From positions 1 through 64,000 of the forward strand of contig JBAQGX010000004.1 in assembly GCA_049288015.1 (NCBI GenBank): a stretch of 64,000 nucleotides of DNA, read 5' to 3'. Below are positions 59,972-64,000 of this stretch, piece after piece. A model generated the notes under the pieces. It was not told the origin of the DNA and searched no databases. It was given only the letters and a program-made list of their open reading frames with translations. Made by a program: the position numbers and the translations under genes. Numbering within the stretch: the first letter of the stretch is position 1; each line of letters opens with the position of its first letter. The DNA comes from JAKLIN01 sp049288015 (GTDB lineage Archaea > Nanobdellota > Nanobdellia > Pacearchaeales > GW2011-AR1).

Positions 59972-60532
59972 ATGAAGATAATCTTTGTAAGACACGGAGA
60001 ATCGGAATCTAATGTAGGATTAACAAAGAGTGAGGATTCTAGTTTAACAAAAAGGGGAAGAGAACAAGCAAAATACTTGGGAATTAGACTAAAAGAACAG
60101 AATATCTATACAATTTACACCAGTAAATTGTTGAGGGCAAGACAAACAGGAGAAATTATCTCTAAAATAATTAGAGTTCCTGTAAAAGAAAATTTGGAAG
60201 AATTAGATGAATACCCTACCAAGAACTTAAAATCAGCAACTTCACGTGTTTTTAATAATAGATTGAGAAGATTAAAGAAGTTTCTCAAAAAGATCTCAGA
60301 AGAAAGGGACGAGGATAAGACTATACTCATCATCGCACATGGAATAACAAATAGAATAATAATGGGATATCTCCTGAGAATGCCATTAAAAAAATATCTT
60401 CTTCATTTCTGGGAAAATAATACCGGATTGAATAGGGTTTTATGGAATAAAAAATTTAAGAACTGGCGAATGGATCGTACTAATGATATTTCACACCTAC
60501 CTGATAGACTAGTTTCAGAAGATCTTATCTGA
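59972..60532 (+). CDS. histidine phosphatase family protein
   Basis: 186 residues from the ATG at 59972 (a TTG start five codons earlier is less likely; TTTATTAA is 29 nt before this ATG). The RHG motif IIFVRHGESESN holds the phospho-accepting His at residue 8, with SLTKRGREQAKYLG and IYTSKLLRARQTGEII, and a second catalytic His in IIAHGITN. A phosphatase or phosphoglycerate mutase; the substrate is unknown. Confidence 0.88.
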   Translation: MKIIFVRHGESESNVGLTKSEDSSLTKRGREQAKYLGIRLKEQNIYTIYTSKLLRARQTGEIISKIIRVPVKENLEELDEYPTKNLKSATSRVFNNRLRRLKKFLKKISEERDEDKTILIIAHGITNRIIMGYLLRMPLKKYLLHFWENNTGLNRVLWNKKFKNWRMDRTNDISHLPDRLVSEDLI

Positions 60533-60579
60533 TTCTAAATACAAAAGTATTAAAATTAATTCTATTTCCTCTTAAATAT

Positions 60580-60650
60580 GGGTGCGTAGGCTAATGGCAG
60601 ACTCGGCGGCTCCAGCCCGCCAGATGGGGGTTCGATTCCCTCCGTGCCCA
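60580..60650 (+). tRNA. tRNA-Trp (CCA), intronless
   Basis: Acceptor GGGTGCG/CGTGCCC (two G-T pairs) with A73; anticodon stem GGCGG/CCGCC around CTCCAGC gives CCA. The T loop is TTCGATT with normal T55. Many archaeal tRNA-Trp genes have an intron that guides its own methylation; none is present here. Confidence 0.94.
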
Positions 60651-60691
60651 TTCCATAAGGTATATAAATGTAAATCATCTATCAATGAGTT

Positions 60692-61657
60692 ATGAAGAAA
60701 AAGAGGAATATTGTAAATTGGGTTTTATTTTCTCTGCTAATTCTGGTTATAGCTTTAATGATTTATAATTTTGCTCTTACAGGATTTGTAACCAGTACTG
60801 TTACAACAACCACTTCTAAGGCTGCTCCTGTGGTCGCTACTACAACTGCAGCTAAAACTACTACAACACCAGCTACGACTACCACTACAGCAACTAAGAC
60901 TGCTCCTGCTACAACTACAACACCAGCTACGACTACCACTACAGCAACTAATATAAGTTCAGGCTCCTCTGCGGCTCCAAAATCTAACAGCACTCCTGTT
61001 GCTAGTGCAGTTTCAGTAAATCAGACGGTTCCTAATTCTAGTGCTAGCTCAACTACATCAGTTTCAAACGTAACAAGTCCAGCTGCATCATCTTCAAATG
61101 TAACAACAGCAAGTGCAAGTAAAGGAAGTAGTGTAACTCCTTCCGGTATAAATTCCACAACTCCAGTAGTAGCTCCTCAAGGCACAATTGTCACAACATC
61201 TATAGCAAAGGTAAATAAGACTACAGTCATAACAGTTACTTATTCAGCAAACCAGACAGCCTCTAATTCCAATGCTAGCTCAACTACATCAGTTTCAAAC
61301 GTAACAAGTCCAGCTGCATCATCTTCAAATGTAACTGCAAGCCAGACTCCTAGTTCCAATGCTAGCTCAACTACACCTGTTGCAAATGTGACTACAACAA
61401 TAAGTTCAACTCAGATAAACTCAACTACTTCGTCTGTAGTTATAGCAAACCAAAGTGGAACTTCTAGTACAGTAACTACTGTTACCCCCGTAAATCCAAC
61501 CTCAATTATAACATATTCTACAATTACATCTACCACTCCTGCAGGAGTTTCAAGTACTGTAAAAGTGGCATCTCTTATAAGTGTAGTTTTCGGTTGTGGT
61601 AATGGATACACATTACATACTAGTAGTAATGGTACAAGTTACTGCTCAAGATCCTAA
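60692..61657 (+). CDS. mucin-like Thr/Ser-rich surface protein
   Basis: 321 residues. An N-terminal membrane anchor (VNWVLFSLLILVIALMIYNFAL) holds an extracellular part made almost wholly of Thr, Ser, Ala, Val and Pro with many N-x-S/T sequons (SNASSTTSVSNVTSP). A small C-terminal domain has two Cys (FGCGNGYTLHTSSNGTSYCS). It is expected to be a heavily glycosylated, extended stalk on the cell surface. The DNA holds exact internal repeats. TATATAAA lies about 31 nt before the ATG, just after tRNA-Trp. Confidence 0.8.
   Translation: MKKKRNIVNWVLFSLLILVIALMIYNFALTGFVTSTVTTTTSKAAPVVATTTAAKTTTTPATTTTTATKTAPATTTTPATTTTTATNISSGSSAAPKSNSTPVASAVSVNQTVPNSSASSTTSVSNVTSPAASSSNVTTASASKGSSVTPSGINSTTPVVAPQGTIVTTSIAKVNKTTVITVTYSANQTASNSNASSTTSVSNVTSPAASSSNVTASQTPSSNASSTTPVANVTTTISSTQINSTTSSVVIANQSGTSSTVTTVTPVNPTSIITYSTITSTTPAGVSSTVKVASLISVVFGCGNGYTLHTSSNGTSYCSRS
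60860..60951 (+). repeat. 38-bp exact direct repeat in the mucin-like gene
   Basis: A 38-bp unit beginning ACTACAACACCAGCTACGAC occurs at 60860-60897 and again at 60914-60951 with no differences. It keeps the reading frame (54-bp period). Confidence 0.85.
61042..61335 (+). repeat. 63-bp exact direct repeat in the mucin-like gene
   Basis: A 63-bp unit beginning TGCTAGCTCAACTACATCAG occurs at 61042-61104 and 61273-61335 without a mismatch; a third partial copy begins near 61363. The copies lie 231 bp apart, a multiple of three. Confidence 0.85.
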
Positions 61658-61745
61658 TCCTTCTATTATTCTCTGTTGACTTGTATTTATGTTCTTGAAA
61701 TCGTTAGAGAATTAAGTTTTCTTGAAGTTAAAAAGAATGTAACTA

Positions 61746-61777
61746 GATAGTAATAACAAATAGTAGGATTTATAAAG
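61746..61777 (+). promoter_or_regulatory. extended promoter block (copy D)
   Basis: TAGTAATAACAAATAGTAGG precedes the TATA box TTTATAAA (61769-61776), whose first T is 29 nt before the ATG at 61798. Related to copies at 141, 28204 (minus) and 42931, though the middle part has diverged. Confidence 0.5.
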
Positions 61778-61797
61778 TAGATATACTTCTGTATTTT

Positions 61798-61923
61798 ATG
61801 GAAAACCCAAAGATAACCAACAAGACAGATAAGAATGATAAGCCTCAAGAGGATCAATTTATTCTTGACCTTGTAGATTTAAACGATACTCTTGATTTAA
61901 GAAAATCAGACGATCGAGAGTAA
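61798..61923 (+). CDS. small acidic protein, 41 aa
   Basis: A short gene: a polar start (MENPKITNKTDKNDKPQEDQ) then FILDLVDLNDTLDLRKSDDRE. A TATA box exactly 29 nt upstream within the shared extended promoter supports transcription. No family recognised; compare the 29-residue acidic protein at 25911, which also has a DLD-like hydrophobic/acidic end (VDDLDLDE). Gap 61658-61745 holds nothing else. Confidence 0.55.
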   Translation: MENPKITNKTDKNDKPQEDQFILDLVDLNDTLDLRKSDDRE

Positions 61924-61970
61924 ATAGACAAGTTCAAAAGATTTTTATATTTAAGGGTTTTAAACCTTAT

Positions 61971-63107
61971 ATGAACAAGCAGATATACTTTGACAATGCA
62001 GCTTCAACAAAAGTTGATGAAAGAGTTGTGAAAGAAATGCTACCTTATTTTACAGAAAAATATGCTAATGCTTCTTCCATCCATGAGATGGGAAAAGAGG
62101 CAAAAAGAGCTCTAGAAGAGAGTAGACAAACGATTGCAAAGGCTATAAACGCCAATAAAGAAGAGATTTACTTTACTTCTGGAGGAACGGAATCCAATAA
62201 TTTTGCATTGAAAGGACTTTTCTTTTCAAACTTCCCAAAAAAGAATCATATTATTATAACAAAAATAGAGCATGATTGCGTTTTGAATACCTGCAAATGG
62301 CTTGAAAAGCAAGGAGCAAGGGTAACATATCTTAATGTTGATAAAGAAGGTTTTGTAAATCCAAAAGATATTGAAAAGGAGATAACTGATAAGACTATTG
62401 TTGTTTCTATTATTCATGGAAATAATGAAATAGGAACTATCCAAGATTTGGACGCAATAGTAAAGATTTGCAAGGCAAAAAATGTCTTATTTCATACAGA
62501 TGCATGTCAAAGTTTTACAAAAGTTCCCATTGATGTAAAAAAACAAAATCTAGACTTGGTAACCTTAAATTCTCATAAAATTCATGGACCTAAAGGTGTC
62601 GGTGCATTATACATAAAGAAAGGAATTGAAATCACCCCTTTGCTTCACGGAGGCGGACATGAAAAAGGATTAAGAAGCGGAACAGAAAATATTTCTGGAA
62701 TTGTTGGATTTGCAAAAGCTGTAAACATTGCAAACAAAAAAGAAATAGAGAAAATGACTGTGCTTAGAGATAAAGCGATAAATGAACTCCTTAAAATTCC
62801 TGGAATAAAATTAAACGGCTCAAGGGAAAAAAGATTATGCAATAATATTAACATCTCTTTTGAAAATGTTGACGGAGAAGTAGTTGGAGGATATCTTGAA
62901 AATTATGGAGTGTTAACATCTGCAGGAAGCGCATGCATGTCACATTCAACAAGCGGAATAAGCCATGTGCTAAAAGCAATTGGACTATCAGATGAAAAGG
63001 CAAGCAATTCTATAAGAGTGAGTATAAGCAAATTCACAATAGATGAAGAAATTGACTATTTTCTTGAAAAAATAAGAAAGATTCTTGGAAAATTCCAAAA
63101 AATTTAA
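61971..63107 (+). CDS. iscS: cysteine desulfurase (IscS/NifS family)
   Basis: 378 residues. Fold-type I PLP enzyme: YFDNAASTKVDERVVKEML, SGGTESNNFALKG, HTDACQSFTKVPIDV, and HKIHGPKGVGALY with the PLP Lys near residue 203. The catalytic Cys is about residue 322 in SAGSACMSHS. It releases sulfur from cysteine for Fe-S clusters or tRNA thiolation. No IscU or ThiI gene is beside it, so the acceptor must lie elsewhere. TTTTTATA lies 29 nt before the ATG. Confidence 0.93.
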   Translation: MNKQIYFDNAASTKVDERVVKEMLPYFTEKYANASSIHEMGKEAKRALEESRQTIAKAINANKEEIYFTSGGTESNNFALKGLFFSNFPKKNHIIITKIEHDCVLNTCKWLEKQGARVTYLNVDKEGFVNPKDIEKEITDKTIVVSIIHGNNEIGTIQDLDAIVKICKAKNVLFHTDACQSFTKVPIDVKKQNLDLVTLNSHKIHGPKGVGALYIKKGIEITPLLHGGGHEKGLRSGTENISGIVGFAKAVNIANKKEIEKMTVLRDKAINELLKIPGIKLNGSREKRLCNNINISFENVDGEVVGGYLENYGVLTSAGSACMSHSTSGISHVLKAIGLSDEKASNSIRVSISKFTIDEEIDYFLEKIRKILGKFQKI

Positions 63108-63169
63108 GTAAAGACAATAAAAAACATTTAAAAATAATAGAAATAATACAATTAAAGAGGAGGTGTAAA

Positions 63170-63358
63170 ATGCCAAAAAAAGAAATGATGGACTGTTGCA
63201 CAGGGCATAAGATGAAAGGTGTGGGGATACTTCTTATCGGACTGCTAGTGCTTTCGAATGTTTACTGGCCATTCTTGGACTGGGGTACATTCATCGGAAT
63301 TATTCTTGTTCTTGCAGGAATAGCAAAGTTAGTAATGCCCCACAAGTATCACGGGTAA
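63170..63358 (+). CDS. small membrane protein, 62 aa
   Basis: Two short membrane helices (MKGVGILLIGLLVLSNVYW and TFIGIILVLAGIAKLVM) behind a head with a Cys pair (MMDCCTGHKM). GAGGAGGTGT is a strong Shine-Dalgarno a few nt before the ATG, one of the rare clear ones in the window. A long T-rich terminator follows. Function unknown. Confidence 0.7.
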   Translation: MPKKEMMDCCTGHKMKGVGILLIGLLVLSNVYWPFLDWGTFIGIILVLAGIAKLVMPHKYHG

Positions 63359-63360
63359 AA

Positions 63361-63397
63361 TCTCTTCTTTATTTTTTTTTATTTTTTATTTTTTGTA
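63361..63397 (+). terminator. T-rich terminator
   Basis: Directly after the 62-residue gene, runs of 10, 6 and 6 T are separated by single A residues over about 35 nt, without a hairpin. This matches archaeal poly-U termination. Confidence 0.6.
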
Positions 63398-63482
63398 ATT
63401 ATATTTCTAGTTGTTGGTCTGAATTTTATCAATAGTATTCAATATTGATAAAATTTAAGTATCAACTTTTGCCATTTAAATT

Positions 63483-64000
63483 ATGGGAAATGATCTTGTA
63501 AAAAAAGTTGTAAGCACGGCAGCATTGATAACTGGATTGTCAGTTCCATTAAAAGCTGCAGACTTTTATCTTGTTGGAAATTTAAATATTAGCACGGCAC
63601 TTGGTACTCCAATTGCAAATATTAAAACAGCTCCTGAATATGTGAGGAGTGTTCTTCCACACCCTGATGATGTAAAGCTTAATGGTGTTCCAAATGTACC
63701 CATTATTGTTGGTGATAGTCCAGAATCCTTAAATTCAGAATATATAGGAATTGAAGGAAAAGTAGGATTGGGAATAGAAAATAATGATTTCAAACTTGAA
63801 CTAGGTCCGAAGATGAATCTTAGTGTAAATGGAATAAGCAAAAGCGAGCAGGATTATGAACCATTTGTGTATGGAGATGCGTATGTTTACTATGGACTTG
63901 GCATGGGCGGGTTTAATCTAGGTGGTGGAAAACAAAACAACTCAAGAATTTGTTTTATTCCAGGAGCATTTGCAAAGGGCTCTGTAAATGTAGGCGATAC
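63483..64000 (+). CDS. secreted beta-barrel-like protein (family member 2), cut by window end
   Basis: The frame is open to the last base (172 codons seen). The signal peptide KKVVSTAALITGLSVPLKAA is nearly the same as that of the gene at 8545, and the strand pair YIGIEGKVGLGI...FKLELGPKMNLSV corresponds to FIGTDLELRAALGY...FDLKVGPKLELAL there. Further Gly/aromatic-rich strands follow (YGDAYVYYGLGMGGFNLGG, IPGAFAKGSVNVG). TTTAAGTA is exactly 29 nt before the ATG. Location and role are unknown; see the paralogue. Confidence 0.7.
   Translation, partial: MGNDLVKKVVSTAALITGLSVPLKAADFYLVGNLNISTALGTPIANIKTAPEYVRSVLPHPDDVKLNGVPNVPIIVGDSPESLNSEYIGIEGKVGLGIENNDFKLELGPKMNLSVNGISKSEQDYEPFVYGDAYVYYGLGMGGFNLGGGKQNNSRICFIPGAFAKGSVNVGD

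Noticed and set aside
60763..60993. Minus-strand Val/Ala-rich frame opposite the mucin-like gene
   Set aside because: It is the antisense of Thr/Ala repeats and has no start signals.
1..64000. rRNA genes, CRISPR arrays, complete insertion sequences or a replication origin
   Set aside because: None could be recognised; no Orc1/Cdc6 gene or clusters of origin boxes were seen.

Overview
The window reads as chromosome of an AT-rich archaeon of the DPANN type, most likely close to Pacearchaeota/Woesearchaeota. The archaeal assignment rests on the thermosome, an AglB/Stt3 oligosaccharyltransferase, Rpo7 (RpoE'), Spt4, ribosomal proteins S24e, S27ae, L35Ae and L10e, archaeal-type GluRS, archaeal pilins, a tRNA-Tyr with C1-G72 and an intron, and TATA boxes at an almost fixed distance from start codons. 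The DPANN assignment is an inference from the many small or lineage-restricted proteins and from the rich set of secreted proteins; no rRNA is present to test it.

Layout. 0-1.4 kb: tRNA-Asp followed by a small cassette (unknown protein, AbrB-like antitoxin, RelE-like toxin) that ends in a 14-bp copy of the tRNA 3' end. 1.4-3.4 kb: glutaredoxin, dual-specificity phosphatase, MFS transporter. 3.5-10.4 kb: a giant beta-propeller/beta-helix surface protein, a predicted beta-barrel-like secreted protein with a broken copy beside it, and a patatin. 10.5-13.7 kb: an accessory island (orphan HsdS-like protein, several small membrane proteins, a 5'-truncated ORF) that may have split a minus-strand gene. 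13.8-25.9 kb: DEAD-box helicase with a structured leader, AglB, then a secretory block with a pilin, a gingipain-like C25 protease, an anchored partner, a permuted GTPase, a TPR protein and a metzincin protease.

25.9-38.6 kb: mostly minus-strand genes (VTT membrane protein, metallophosphoesterase, nucleotidyltransferase, tRNA-Tyr, surface proteins, CBS/zinc-ribbon protein, FAD oxidase) around the thermosome operon, then tRNA-Val and tRNA-Gly. 38.6-50.3 kb: two paralogous nucleotidyltransferases, a Trm11-like methyltransferase, L35Ae-L10e, a cluster of DPANN-style unknowns with a TIM-barrel protein, and a GluRS that seems to lack its anticodon-binding domain. 50.3-57.4 kb: second pilin, transposase remnant, tRNA-His next to hisS, a SIMPL protein with a membrane-anchored winged-helix regulator, Dph6-methyltransferase and ScpA. 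57.4-57.7 kb: a non-coding stretch with a strong promoter, a long hairpin and a 16-bp palindrome. 57.7-64 kb: S27ae-S24e-Spt4-Rpo7 operon, PIN nuclease, tRNA-Trp, mucin-like protein, cysteine desulfurase and, cut by the window end, a second member of the beta-barrel-like family.

Two themes link the genes. First, transcription appears largely leaderless: in more than twenty genes the first T of the TATA box lies 29 nt (plus or minus 1-2) before the A of the ATG. The few genes with Shine-Dalgarno sequences or leaders stand out. Second, the window is rich in exported proteins (beta-barrel-like proteins, proteases, adhesin, mucin, pilins, patatin), many carrying N-glycosylation sequons that AglB could use; this would suit a host-dependent surface-active lifestyle, which is an inference.
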